A stretch of DNA of 64,000 bases from Steinernema hermaphroditum (GCA_030435675.1 CM059621.1:5394001-5458000); one strand, 5' to 3'; positions 54,701 through 63,341 are shown, numbered from the stretch's first letter. Notes: generated from the letters alone by a model not told the origin. Numbers and translations: made by a program.

Positions 54701-55433
54701 GAGATTGTTTTGAGCTGATAAGCTCGACGACGACTTTTGTCGGCAGTTTACCGTATACCATCTGCGCTGTGAGAGTGGTGTTTACGTCTTCACCTAAGCT
54801 CTCCAATTGCAAGCAAATGCGTTTCACTTTCAGGACGAAACGAGATAGGTCGTCTGCACGATCCGACACGGGGGGAAGGCTGCACAACTCGTGATACAGT
54901 TCCGTCTTTAGCTGCTCAGTTGAGCCATACGTCGTCCGGAGCAGCTCCACTGCCACACCATAGTTCTCTTTTTTCAGCGGCAGCCCTTCGAGGGCAAGTT
55001 TTGCGTCACCCCGCAGAAGTCTTTTCAGCTCGCTCAGTTTGACGACTGCATTGACGGTCGGATCGTCATGAATCAGCGAGAACATCGCCCAGAACTCAGG
55101 CCACTTCTTGATGTTCCCATCAAACGTCTCAAGAGGGATGTCGCTTAGGCGCGCTGATCGGCTGAACGGGGCAGGTGCGGGAGTGGGTTCTCGGGACAGG
55201 GCGACCGTCGGCGATGGCGATGACGGTGTGGCTCCGAACAGGGCCCTCTCGAACTCGCGCAGTTTGCTGGTGATGTAGTCGATGGCCTCATGGGCCGCGT
55301 CCACCTGAACTGGAAAACCGTCCTCCTTATCGAGCCACGCTTCGTGGAGCTCCTCTTCCGTCTTCGCGGCACTTCCTGCGAGCGAGTGGATGTACTGCGT
55401 CCAGGAGCTATCGTAGCCGCTGATCAGCTCCAC
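48678..55433 (-). CDS. Gag-pol polyprotein plus N-terminal part of Env, BEL/Pao element
   Basis: This is a 2251-residue frame. Gag occupies about 1-400 with three CCHC-type zinc knuckles (about 327-340, 359-372 and 378-391). An aspartic protease motif D-S-G is at 442-444. Reverse transcriptase has Y-V-D-D at 829-832 and an RNase H/peptidase-A17-type region with F-A-D-A-S near 999-1003. Integrase has the zinc-binding His/Cys region at about 1310-1348 and the D-D-E triad near 1381, 1443 and 1494. A DUF5641-like domain follows at about 1600-1690. A hydrophobic segment at about 1738-1754 marks the start of Env, followed by cysteine-rich ectodomain, a membrane region near 2060 and another near 2140. 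The last about 30 codons after the A7 run are out of frame with the Env continuation. All pol motifs look intact. Confidence 0.93.
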   Translation of the reverse strand: MELISGYDSSWTQYIHSLAGSAAKTEEELHEAWLDKEDGFPVQVDAAHEAIDYITSKLREFERALFGATPSSPSPTVALSREPTPAPAPFSRSARLSDIPLETFDGNIKKWPEFWAMFSLIHDDPTVNAVVKLSELKRLLRGDAKLALEGLPLKKENYGVAVELLRTTYGSTEQLKTELYHELCSLPPVSDRADDLSRFVLKVKRICLQLESLGEDVNTTLTAQMVYGKLPTKVVVELISSKQSLGPWDTTSLCERLDAIAKTSRELEQQKRLRKDVGDGRAKGDGPKNERAPKKGKNNTSGQETSAFVAEQTEKVQKERKKSDPWCIFCESKEHWHSNCTDYATHHQRTERLKALGRCAICFKANHTESGCRSKRRCFSCKKSGHNVALCPNTATTAVASVEEVHTFVARETTEEVLQLGHATFVNPDTPEIASQYVAFLDSGSNRSFILPEVAEALKLRPKRHLTLVVNAFRSTTAQRFQVSKVQLAIRFKDGSDHVFTAYVTDRITRSEMLALLKPESERESVLRSVKPQVLIGNNMFWKIFRSNITQELPNGLTKIDSMIGEIITGGKDRSDELAVMVVDSTLEKFWSLETLGIRDDPVEKDDDVARRILREGIRKVGDRYEASLLWNTDNPQLPDNLELCMRRLQSVCGSLSKRPEGLRAYDKVLREHIADGTVAKHTSAVGHCLPHHAVYKAGKEEPRIVFDASAKPRKNAHSLNERLYRGPVSLPALAGIILRSRIPPTVCWADVKKAFHQILLREEDKQFVCFMWPKDIQKPPSWENVEFYHFEVIAFGVVCSPSTLLEVLAIHFETHDSPVSKEMHRNMYVDDVLLSANSVEEAVMKRDESKRILKDAGMDLRRFVANNTEVNKRFEEFGEKPAPEVTKVLGIEWNTLNDEYVIRIPVPSDMGKLTKQRVLSIIAATFDPLGLISPVFVSAKLLVQSLWKAKIDWKDVLPLELQRSFVRIVETWSENPTFVFDRRLFKPDESTSFQLHVFADASEHTYAAAIYVRASTGQEISCKLVFAKSRIGPQPQTTIPRMELLGAFIAAKAAKFVKSNVDIQFDKTVVWLDSTCVLNWIRTSDQQPRFVENRLRQIRQLTAEFRHVPWALNPADIGSRGATASELHDSSLWAEGPAFLKATEDKWPETIHFNIDGDENDGEVERTETMKITTEPPQQTPVQIFHPERSSKLDIYLRATVLVLRFLKKKIITRCKKNPALKHFSEIKDKGPIEAPEVDLAEKILLRHSQGQFPPTEKQRQDLQIRLDAAGILRCYGRLENSDLTPSAIHPYYLNKSDPLARLVVEKCHEKVFHAGRAHTVARVRERFWILNIRELVDRVLSCCKRCLRFKAEFFKNPPCPQLPPERVQRSTAFKNIGVDYIGHFTIRVKGGRQKIWTFLSTCMVSRGVHLEMVPDMTTEAFLNALRRLVSRRGCPKFIVSDNASQFKLAQKAMDKIFQSVTRSEDVLTYCATERIRWKYNVALAPWQGGFFERMVGTVKDPLRKAIGRKLLTADQFMTVLAQIEAIVNSRPLGYLYNDLESGQPVRPIDLITPGAQLGWPASDMEEGDETYLPPDADSSERVLAQAAAVSQALDRFWNMFSHEYLKSLRERYQRLHQDEGPRIAPQEGDIVIVEEENTPRAQWKLAKVVSVLKSHDHEIRAAKVLLPSKREITRPVSKLCPLELTPRRAREPSSSDSQDAGTPNTAQSIDNSRRKRPERATRVNVHSCDRRRKIPCFITMLMLFALICSASASPPGGTRCGHNATVFIEHHQKCQQEGFAVFREENGSRCGKTISCPEGKHLQPLPSNETCGAPCQCPKDSSGCSFYDGKRTQRSKFEGSVAQMLLEARPEYCSIGKIAENCSSRAQLAVLHEIELYDGTRHFVDNLHLKHSQVSSTEFKCIGEGRQTGSSRFCEENECHESGTKFCYYPQNEVVELLTKSGRVPIRSWRHREVMVFRNQEDTRSPSPTPDPSVACTQGGVEIKTAEKLDMVEVCSGKSCSYMQEPEKSQRLALPQEVMMFEHEVNVKMWKKGRLLQRIKKSCPSSPFCESITCVVCLERLYNPQCISWVAMFLGIVAIGVTYYLLSILIKLLTISCMCCYFAFRWARGMKNWCRKYCRRDKTETVSIQLASSKSRFLYRPANSIATKIMIVMIVTLLTTGADSCTDIVSLSGKTSECLQDRGGEVTCRFKESVRLSLTGQKSTACLILRDHLKKISKLRHNSSAYGARSNRSFTPERWKCTPSARKDA

Positions 55434-55497
55434 CGTCCTCGTCAGCTTCTGCAGGTGATCCTCTGCGATCAGCTTCTCTGCTGCGGATGCCTGCGGG

Positions 55498-55515
55498 TTC
55501 CCGGCCGATGCACCA
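55498..55515 (-). other. Primer binding site, tRNA-Gly-like
   Basis: Immediately inside the 5' LTR the element reads TGGTGCATCGGCCGGGAA, the complement of the 3' end of a tRNA-Gly (…TTCCCGGCC-ATGCACCA) with one difference from the usual sequence. Gly tRNA priming is common in BEL/Pao elements. Confidence 0.8.
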
Positions 55516-55698
55516 GTAACGACAAATAAAAACCAAAGTAGTAGACGAGTTGGATCGAGAGACGGACGGGGTAAGAACCGACCGCTCCCTTGCTCTTCTT
55601 AGTCGCAAGTGATTTATTCGGCGCCGTCGGCGGGGGCCGCGCGATGCCGTAAAACAAAACAAAACAATTTTACAAAAGGTGTCGCGAGCGCCGCGACA
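55516..55698 (-). repeat. 5' LTR of the BEL/Pao element
   Basis: This 183-bp copy is identical to the 3' LTR at 47214-47396. It carries the promoter for the element; a TTTTGTTTTGTTTTAC stretch lies about 25 bp from its start in element orientation. No canonical TATA box was picked out with confidence. Confidence 0.93.
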
Positions 55699-55924
55699 GG
55701 CGGAGCAGACTTCAGAGCTGCAGCACTTCTACAGCTTCTATGGCGGCGCGGGTAGTCAGGCGGTGCTGATGGTCTTCTTGGCGAGATGTGGGGCGTTGTC
55801 AAAAGCTCCTGAGATGTTGTCTAAATATCGACCTTAAATATAATTGTGGAAATACAAACAACCATACATGCGGGAAATCGCGCAAACCTTTCAGTTTTTT
55901 AAGATAAAAAATAATACCGATTTC

Positions 55925-56200
55925 CTTCGACAGAAGTGTCGCAGTGGTAAGCGATCGCTTCTACTCGTTCTTTGAGCGTCCGGTTGGTTCGAAACGCATA
56001 GGCAAAAAACTTAAGACTGTTCCGGTTTTTAGAGGGAACTAGAAATTTCTGAACGATTCCCAGATGCCCCGTGAAACGTACCATCACCGACCAGTTTGGC
56101 ATCAACGTCGAACAAGGGATGAAGCCGGCTATTACGAGACATCTTCTTTTTGTCTAGTATTGTGCTAAAGCGTAAGCATTTGATTCACTTAAAGCCTTAA
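55925..56200 (+). mobile_element. SINE, subfamily A, internally deleted, with clear Pol III boxes
   Basis: The head reads TGTCGCAGTGGTAAGCGATCGC (A-box-like), and 50 bp on GGTTGGTTCGAAACGC (B box, close to GGTTCGANNCC). This is the most tRNA-like head of all copies. The 3' end keeps GGGATGAAGCCGGCTA, the GTTTGTCTA-like block and GCGTAAGCATTTGATTC. About 230 bp of the middle is missing relative to the 43657 copy. Confidence 0.8.
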
Positions 56201-56242
56201 AGATTTGTTAGAAAACTAACAAAAGCATGTCCTTTGTTTATT

Positions 56243-59200
56243 CTAATCTTGAATATACCAAAGGTAGTACGCCCAATATGTTACATTGAAAGCAGTGAAC
56301 AAAGCAGGGAAAAGAACTCTGCTTCGTTTGTCGATCATCTGCGCCTTTCGTGAGTTGAGGAAGCCCATCTGGAGGAAATGGCTGTAACCAATCGTATTGA
56401 ATCCATTCGTGCGTTCGCTTCTCATTGTTGAAAAATGCGTTGCTTCCGTCTAAATGTCCACCAGCTTTATTACAACACCACCTCTCGAACGTGCAAAAGT
56501 TGCCACTTATTGATAGTTGATGCACAAATTCATTTTTCATAGTAAATCTTCGATACAAATATCTAGATTTTTAATGCGCCTACCTCTGTACTGCTTGGAG
56601 AGTCATCATCTGTATCGGAATGACAGCTCGTATTTCCGTTTGGAGTCAGCGGAACGCGAGCAAACTTTCTTTCTGGACGACTATAGGTGCGTGGTGGTTC
56701 AGGCGATACGCGATTACGGTAGGGTAGAGGAGTTCCATTCGAAAAAGTTCTTATCGGCTCGGGTTTGACATCCACCAATTTGATGACACTCAGAGCGCCA
56801 CCGTTGCTTGCTGAATTTACATATGTAAAGCGAAAGCCCGTATATTCACTTAAAAATAAGTAAGCTTTGCCATACGAACACAACGTGATGTGATTGTCTA
56901 GATATCGTATACAATGAGTATACAACATATCATATGCATAGGAGATTCAGCGCTTCTATTGCTAATTCACCTTACATTTTCAAATGAGTGCACAAAACAA
57001 AGGGTACTTTCAGATATCGACTTTATCAAGCAGCAACATGGTGTTGTTTATTTTCCGCTCAGGACTCAATGAGCCGCCAGCAAATGTAATACATTCGGCC
57101 AGCTCATATTCGGCGCGGCATTATAAATAGCCGCACCCAGAGTCCTACTATTTTTTGTGCGTTTTTTTTATGATTTTTTGCATGATGTCGTTTTATTCGT
57201 TATTGTTTGTTAGGCGCTTCAGATGAGATCGAGATCAGGTTAGACCTGGTCAGATTCAGATCTGACGATCAGTCGCGCAAGACATACCCTAGCCGAATTC
57301 ATTCGTCTCCGCCCGAAGGTAACAAAGTGCAGACGAACAAAGACAAACTCTTACATTCAAGAATTTTCCATGTTAATCTAAGCTCTCTCACACCGAATAA
57401 ATTGGAATGACTGAACGGAGCGGCGACATTTTTGACTGTGTAGCACCGACTTACATTGAGTGTATCTGACATTCGGATGAACGTCCGGCTGTTTGTGCAT
57501 TATTTTATGATCCTTGTAATAAATAGTCGAGTTCTTCGCTAAAGGCTTTGTTTCTGCATCGGACTTATGATTTTTGTTCCAAACTAAAAGCTTACACATA
57601 ATTTGTTCATCAAAGACTACAGTACTCGACTGTTTTTTCTTCATCGTTTGCGCCAATTTTTCGTACTTGTCGGACTGGCGCATGTAGCTGTTCACAATGG
57701 CGAATTCCAGCAACGAACCAAATACGAATATGAGGCAAACTAAAATAACTAGAATTAATCTGGATCGGTGCAGTTTTCAAATTACATCCAAACCAGTAGT
57801 CGATTGCTTTCGCGTAGCTCACTTGCGGAAGACCGAACCGCAGACCGTTACCCTGTCAATGTTACGCTTCAAGCCATGGACGCAAAGTTTGAATTTACCA
57901 ATGTGGAGAGGGAAAGCATTGTCGTGAACGATAGGGTGACTCTGGCCGGAACAGCTCGCCTATCGATCCAGAACGAGACCCATGATATAATGACTATCAA
58001 GCCCGTCGGAATGTAACTTTGCACGAGATGATAGCCGATCGAACGACTTAAGTGGATATTGCCTTCAAGGCAGCTGAACTGATCTGAATGCAATTGACTA
58101 TTCACAAGATAAACCCCACTAGTTACCGATTTTGTATGAACGTTCGGTGATTGCGTAAACGTACGTTCCATTACAATAAGACTGGTCAACGCCGGTAATG
58201 AGGAATTCTGGTAGTCCAATTTGTGGATTGTAGCGGACGGGGCTTTGTGAAAACCATGTTACGTTTATCTGACTGGCGATGTAAGCATCTGAAGAATGAG
58301 AAAACTGAGGAAATCATAAAGGGGTGAAGCGGCAGGAAAACTTTTAGACAGTCACCTGCTCGTCTGTCATCGTTTCTCATCAAATCGATCGAAATGCGGA
58401 TTTACGGGTTCGACACTATGACAACCCTATCTACAACGCAACAAACGTTAGCCTGGAAGGCAGCTAAACATGCGCAGCTAGATTGATGCATGACTAAATG
58501 CATAAATAGATTTATGTTTCCTGAAATCTATGGTGTGCGTTTGTTTCTAACATCTGCTTCGAGGGAAACGATTGACAAGATTCAAAAAACAGTCAATGCG
58601 GAAATTAGCGGAAAACCGAGTAGTAAGATGGAAGGTTTTCTGAAAGGTAACAACAACTGTATGAAAATATCGAAATGTTGAAAACACTGAAAACATCGCC
58701 TTTTAAAAGTGAATGTTTATTACCAGAAATTTACAGAAATTACATTTTCGCTAGACAAAACTTACTGCTTGTTTGGAAAGGATTTCACACTTACAAGATA
58801 GAAGTCGTATCATGCAAGTTTGCCGATCCATCGGATAGTGCATCAACTGAAGATTGCAGGCGACGTTGAGCGTCACCCTAAAAGTGAGAGTTGTTGGGTA
58901 TTGGTGGGTATTGCTATTGTGGGTATTGGTGGGTATTGCTTTATTTGTTGTCGTTCTATACCCCTTCTTCCCTTCGCATGGCTGTAGTCTACTACATTTA
59001 ATGTCCCGACGACCAATGCATTTCATGCAAGAAATGGCAACTTCACCTGCTGGAGTAGGCGATCGTTCCATCTTGAGTGATGAATAAATTGAAATTAGGA
59101 ACAGTTACGTCGTGGAATTCAGCTGTTCTAGCGTTTGCAAAGTAGAGATCGGGCACCCTAAAATCACAGAATTAAAGAATTCATATTTGGTGCAGACAAA

Positions 59201-59498
59201 TACCATATATGATTTTTCACTTTTGGATCGTTGACTAAAATGTAGTCAGCGCTAGTGTTGTTCAAGTGAAAGTCACGCCAACTCATATACAGATATAGAT
59301 CAACGTCAAAACTCTAAATTCAGATCTCGTGACCGATACAAGCGAGTGGTTGTCACCATTTCGGTAGATCGGAATTTTCCAAGGCTTTCCACGTAGAATC
59401 CAATGTGTACATCAAGAGGTCCGTTTCCGACCACGGGCGGCCGATTCGTTTGGTTCCGCAGTCTGCTCAGGAGATCCGTATCATATGTGTGTGTCCAC
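56243..59498 (-). CDS. Cys-loop ligand-gated anion channel subunit (GGR/LGC-like), ten exons, first exon missing
   Basis: Exons (minus strand) 59498-59357, 59313-59204, 59157-59047, 58877-58795, 58288-58127, 58083-57899, 57852-57786, 57739-57455, 56810-56584 and 56368-56243 join in phase for 498 residues. The ligand-binding domain has P-P-V-V-G-N-G-P-L-D-V, Y-M-S-W-R-D and W-V-P-D-L-Y-F-A-N. The Cys-loop is C-N-L-Q-L-M-H-Y-P-M-D-R-Q-T-C, with 13 residues between the cysteines. A second cysteine pair flanks loop C. M1 has S-Y-I-P-T-G-L-I-V-I-I-S-W-V-S-F-W. M2 begins P-A-R-V, the motif of anion-selective members. M3 has F-G-S-L-L-E-F-A-I-V-N. A long M3-M4 loop precedes M4 (R-V-L-F-P-A-L-F). Such subunits form pentameric chloride channels gated by glutamate, GABA, amines or unknown ligands. 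The phase-1 start of the first visible exon shows that an upstream exon with the signal peptide exists; it was not found. Confidence 0.88.
58895..58945. repeat. Short tandem repeat in an intron of the channel gene
   Basis: About four imperfect units of GGGTATTG(G)TG lie in tandem within the intron between exons 59047 and 58877. Confidence 0.6.
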
Positions 59499-59639
59499 CT
59501 AGAACACATTCAGCTGAATCAGAAGAACAGAATCTGCCTGTGAGCAAGGGTATGTTCACGATGGGTAGCGAGGTTATGCGTGGTGGTTATTTTAGTAAAT
59601 TTATGAATCTGTGGAACGATATTGGCAGCAGCTAGCAAT

Positions 59640-60380
59640 TACATAGATCTCTGTGAGCTTTGTTGCCAACCTGATAGGACATGTCAATACTGTCACTTTG
59701 GCTGCAATGAGAAATTGCAGGGTTTAATCGCCCAGAAAATGATTACAACCCATGTCGGTTGTGAAAGTCTCATGGGCTTATCATCTTAGCACTTCTGCAA
59801 CAGATATCTGCTATGACACATTTCTGGCACAATACATAAACAATACATTTTGTAAACAGTCGGTTTCTGTTCAAAGAAACTTTTCGTCCATGGTGCTTTT
59901 TCATAAATATTGTTGCTAATTATTTGGCCATCCTTTTCGGCCGTGATCTTTTTATATGCCCCAGAATAACAGAAAAGTATTGATAACGGAGACATATCGT
60001 AAACGTGCCCACTACTTTACAGAACAGAACGTTCCAAAACCTGCCTTCAATTTTAGTGACAACTTACACCGTGAGCGTTTTTCCGATTAACATGGACGCA
60101 TTGTTGTCATATCAATTTTACAAACATCAAAATGCTCATCGAACAAGCGATGAGTGAAACGGACCGGTATATATTTTTATGCTTTTCGATGACTTTTGGA
60201 CTTTTTAAAGGAGTATACACTCCCGAGGGAGACGGAGACGGATTGAGATAGATGTTGCACATCCATGTTTTGATTTAGACTGAAGATTGTCTTACCATAT
60301 ACAAACGGAGAAGCGACGGAACCGCTGTTACTAACCGATTATGATAAAATGGTAAAATTATAAAATTATGGCCAATTATG
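59640..60380. other. Upstream region of the channel gene
   Basis: This region should contain the missing first exon or exons of the channel gene. A minus-strand frame with ATG at 59995 is one candidate but lacks a convincing signal peptide and a phase-matched donor. An ACAAACGGAGAAGCGACGG block near 60302 resembles the possible Helitron start at 44216. Confidence 0.3.
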
Positions 60381-60384
60381 ATAG

Positions 60385-60640
60385 TTTACGAGTTTTCGAG
60401 TTTACGAGTTTATTTCTCGTATCAAAGGCTTACGCCTTGCGAGACGTCATATATATGCACAAGAAACACATTTTCACTCCGTAGTCGTCGGTTTTCTTCT
60501 GTATTCGGTGTAGAGCACGACATCACGGCATCACGTAGGAACTTCGGCTCCCTGGTGTTCCAAGCCTTCTGGGAGCCGGGGCGATCATAGCGCCAACAAC
60601 GACGGCCGAGAAGGACCGCTCACTCAACTCATTAGGCTCA
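60385..60640 (-). mobile_element. SINE, subfamily B
   Basis: In reverse orientation: the head GAGTGAGCGGTCCTTCTCGG, then GGCGCTATGATCGCCCCGGC, CTTGGAACACCAGG, and at the 3' end GCAAGGCGTAAGCCTTTGAT followed by AAATAAACTCGTAA. The tail is the same as in subfamily A, so both use the same LINE machinery. A weak ATGATAG repeat flanks it (possible duplication). Confidence 0.7.
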
Positions 60641-60644
60641 GACT

Positions 60645-62090
60645 GATCATGATAGAATGACAAAAATTGAAGCAGTTTGCCGCCAGCAAGTTGCCAGTAC
60701 TTGACCTTGTACTCGCGCATACAGGACACGAAATCGCGCACTACCATTACGGTAAGACAGTAAAATAGGGAGACTGGCTGTAGTTTTGCTAAATCATATA
60801 TCACCGCCTTTGCTCGTTTGATTAGAATTCTATTTTTCGCAAATAAAACTCATAAAAGGGAGTGAGTGCACCTTGAACTCCTTTGCAGAAGCAATAGTGA
60901 CATTTTTGTATGTATTGTATTTTTAATGCCCACTTACCCGAGGAGCAGCGCCATTAAGACGACGGCGCGCATCTGGTGAGCTGTTTTTGAAACAACACTG
61001 CGGAAATCTAAAACTCTGCGTTTCCGAGAAAAACAAAGTTTGCGTCACTGCGCGCGTAGACGTCCCAAAAGGCGGTGCCGAAGGAGGTTGTTTTCAAATG
61101 TGCGGCCCCACAAATATGATGAGAAAGAAATTGCGTTTGCAGAGAAGCGGAAAAACAAACTTTATGCGGAAGACGGCGGGAGCAAAGTTTGTCATTGCAG
61201 CGACCAAAGTTTCTTCTGCCAATAGAAAAACAACGAGTAAACAAGGCTTTCATTATTCGATCTAGCGTGAGGGTCGCGCGTTCCCCATTCGACGGATTTG
61301 TTCAACATCTTGCAAAACAACATGCAATGAGATAGAAGACCTGTTGCAAAAAGAAGACATGAGTATCCATATCCAATATCCAAAAAGAATAAGATCTGTT
61401 TCACTAGGACGACTTTTCAGGAATTCATGGCGTGACAACTTTGCGTATGGCTATGGGATGTCATTTATAAACCATCTGGGGCTATCATGAGGATAAATCA
61501 GTCCTCTGTCCAAATCCCTCAAAGATATCGCGCGCATGACCGCCCAAACAGAGAGATGTGTGGGAACAGCAAAACAAAGACGTCGGCACACAGCCTTCTT
61601 AATCGATATATTCAGAATGAAATCTTGCTCAACGTGCTACGCAAAGAAGCCTCAGTGTTCATCTTCTTCTGGCTTTGGGCTACGACCGTCCAAAGTTTAG
61701 CCTGGAAGCAAGAATTGACCTAAGGTCACGACGTAAACGATGACTCATACATTCATCCACTCGATATGTAGCTTCATTTCGTTGTGAGTCACATAAATTT
61801 ATCAAATAGCAATCACCGATGAATCTAGTCTAGTTTGGTATACAGATAATTCGTTGTCACATGTTCTACGGTAAACAAGTGCCAGACAGTGGTCAACGGT
61901 TAATTTCTCTTCCTCAAAACCAGTTGTCGGAGAAAAAGAAACTTAGAATGTGCATCATTCTCTTGAAAACATACACATAAAAACCTGCTCTGGTTGTCCA
62001 AAAGATCATATCGAGACTTCAGGTGAATCACAGGTAGTGAAAAGGCCAAAAATCGGTTAGCACGTGCAGGGCGGAACTTGCACAAGATCG
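60645..62090. other. Intergenic spacer
   Basis: A Lys/Arg/Cys-containing frame near 60987-61265 overlaps an equally long frame on the other strand and shows no motif. No further gene is supported. Confidence 0.35.
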
Positions 62091-62105
62091 AAACCCATAT
62101 AAATA
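62061..62105 (+). promoter_or_regulatory. E-box and TATA box of the 62154 microprotein gene
   Basis: A palindromic CACGTG at 62061-62066 is followed by CATATAAATAAAG, with the TATA core at 62098-62105, about 50 bp before the ATG. This layout parallels that of the paralogue at 46197. Confidence 0.55.
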
Positions 62106-62153
62106 AAGCGTCAACGTCTGCTCTCATTGAGTGAAACGCCTTCGACTTTCGTG

Positions 62154-62297
62154 ATGTACCACGTTCCTCTCTCCGCCGACGTTCTCGAAGCCGTCTGCAG
62201 ACCGTCGTCTGAACACTGTGCGTCAGATAAACTCGCCTATAAGCGGGCCACATTGGACCGTCTTCGTAACCGGATATTGAAGCGGGAGCCTAGATAG
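62154..62297 (+). CDS. Microprotein of the 'MY-PLSAD' family, 47 residues
   Basis: The intronless frame starts M-Y-H-V-P-L-S-A-D-V-L-E-A-V-C-R-P-S-S-E and has a basic second half (Y-K-R-A-T-L-D-R-L-R-N-R-I-L-K-R) that should form an amphipathic helix. It aligns end to end with the minus-strand gene at 46197-46337, with mostly conservative replacements. The upstream sequences have diverged beyond the TATA box, so the protein is conserved more than the DNA around it. It has no signal peptide and the function is unknown. Short, intronless, TATA-driven genes are often expressed in a sharp burst (for example early embryo), but that is inference. Confidence 0.68.
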   Translation: MYHVPLSADVLEAVCRPSSEHCASDKLAYKRATLDRLRNRILKREPR

Positions 62298-62577
62298 AAA
62301 TGATGTGCGTGTTAGTATTTTCATTTAAGAAGACCGATTCTTCCATTTTGAAAATCGAGCAGAAAATCGCACATCTATGGGATTGATGCAGACGGATGAA
62401 CAAGATACACTTGTTTGTAGCCGTATACTGATGGCAATGTCGCGATTATGTCGGACGCCGCACATATTCCGAAGCCACAAAATTAACACGATTCGTAGCT
62501 CCTGTTGCGCATTACGGTCCCATGTTGTAAACTATGAGAATAATAAATAATTTTTCTTTGAAATATGTTTGTATAAC

Positions 62578-62841
62578 TCAATTGTCACGCGTGCTGACGT
62601 CCACGACTTCTTCTTGTAGCGTACCAAAGAGAGACATATCTGTTTTTCCGCCGGGACATTGGACGACGCAGTCTTCTTCGATTCTGGATAGGTCGGTGTT
62701 GGTGGAAACTCTCGACACGCCGTTCTGGTCGCATTCGACGACGTCCATGACTTCTTCTGTTGTAGTGCCACGAGCGTTACAGCTTATGGTCATCTCTGCT
62801 TCAGTAAGACAGCTGCGGCAGCCCTTTATCGGTGGGGACAT
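62578..62841 (-). pseudogene. Orphan fragment of a retrotransposon envelope (phlebovirus G2-like)
   Basis: The frame contains K-G-C-R-S-C-L-T-E-A-E-M-T-I-S-C and later V-V-Q-C-P-G-G-K-T. These correspond to K-G-C-Y-N-C-K-T-G-A-Q-M-T-Y-R-C and T-V-S-C-P-R-R-Q-T in the BEL/Pao envelope at 47.4-48.7 kb, with similar spacing of the other cysteines. No LTR or pol sequence is nearby. The frame is open for 88 codons but sequence upstream (62850-63060) has stops. It is either a decayed solo fragment or, less likely, an exapted domain. Confidence 0.55.
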
Positions 62842-62924
62842 GGTGTCGCACCGTTTTCATAGACTTCAGGGTTAGAGTTCTTCAAACGTAGTTGGACAGT
62901 TTCGGTGTTGTATCCTCAAAGACC

Positions 62925-63341
62925 TCAAACTTTCAGCTTCAACTCCGCACCTAACCAACGTATCTCCGCCATTTTTCCGTTGTACAAAATCCGAAACCTG
63001 ATGAATGCAGCTGACGGAAATGTTCGGCTGTAGGTGCGATGTTTCTTTCGGTATGAACTCAAAAGGAAGAAATGGTCGGCTGTAGGTGATTTAGTAATCC
63101 GATGGTAATTTGTAGTTTCTCTGCCGTTTGCACTTTCAAGCTGCACCACGTCTTCATACGACACGTCTTCGGAACGTCCAAAAGTAGAGCTCATTTCCAT
63201 CATATACGTGTTTATCTGTATGTCTAAATATTTAAAGTTCATAACAACTACGTCCAGTACACATGAATCAACATCCCACTTACGTACATCCCAATGCTGA
63301 CACATCACGTACTGGGAAGAAGATCGTTCAAAAATAAACAT
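62925..63341 (-). other. Open frame of uncertain status next to the env fragment
   Basis: A 138-codon minus-strand frame ends at 62925. Its last part (F-I-R-F-R-I-L-Y-N-G-K-M-A-E-I) might correspond to the region of the envelope preceding the orphan fragment, but the similarity is weak. A CCTACAGCCGA(C/A)CATTTC block occurs twice about 45 bp apart within it. It may contain an intron. No function is assigned. Confidence 0.25.

Larger units (their letters stand above)
47214..55698 (-). mobile_element. BEL/Pao LTR retrotransposon with env (Cer7/Cer13-like)
   Basis: The 8485-bp element has two 183-bp LTRs that are identical as far as I can read, a tRNA-Gly-like primer site next to the 5' LTR, one long gag-pol-env frame and an overlapping second env frame. 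Domain order gag, protease, RT, RNase H, integrase is that of BEL/Pao. The envelope resembles phlebovirus G2, as described for some C. elegans Cer elements. Identical LTRs imply a very recent insertion. I found no target-site duplication: the left flank ends ...ACCACA and the right begins GGCGG. Confidence 0.95.

Noticed and set aside
62925..63341. Calling the 138-codon minus-strand frame a gene
   Set aside because: Only its end shows weak env-like similarity, the rest matches nothing and may contain an intron; kept as uncertain.
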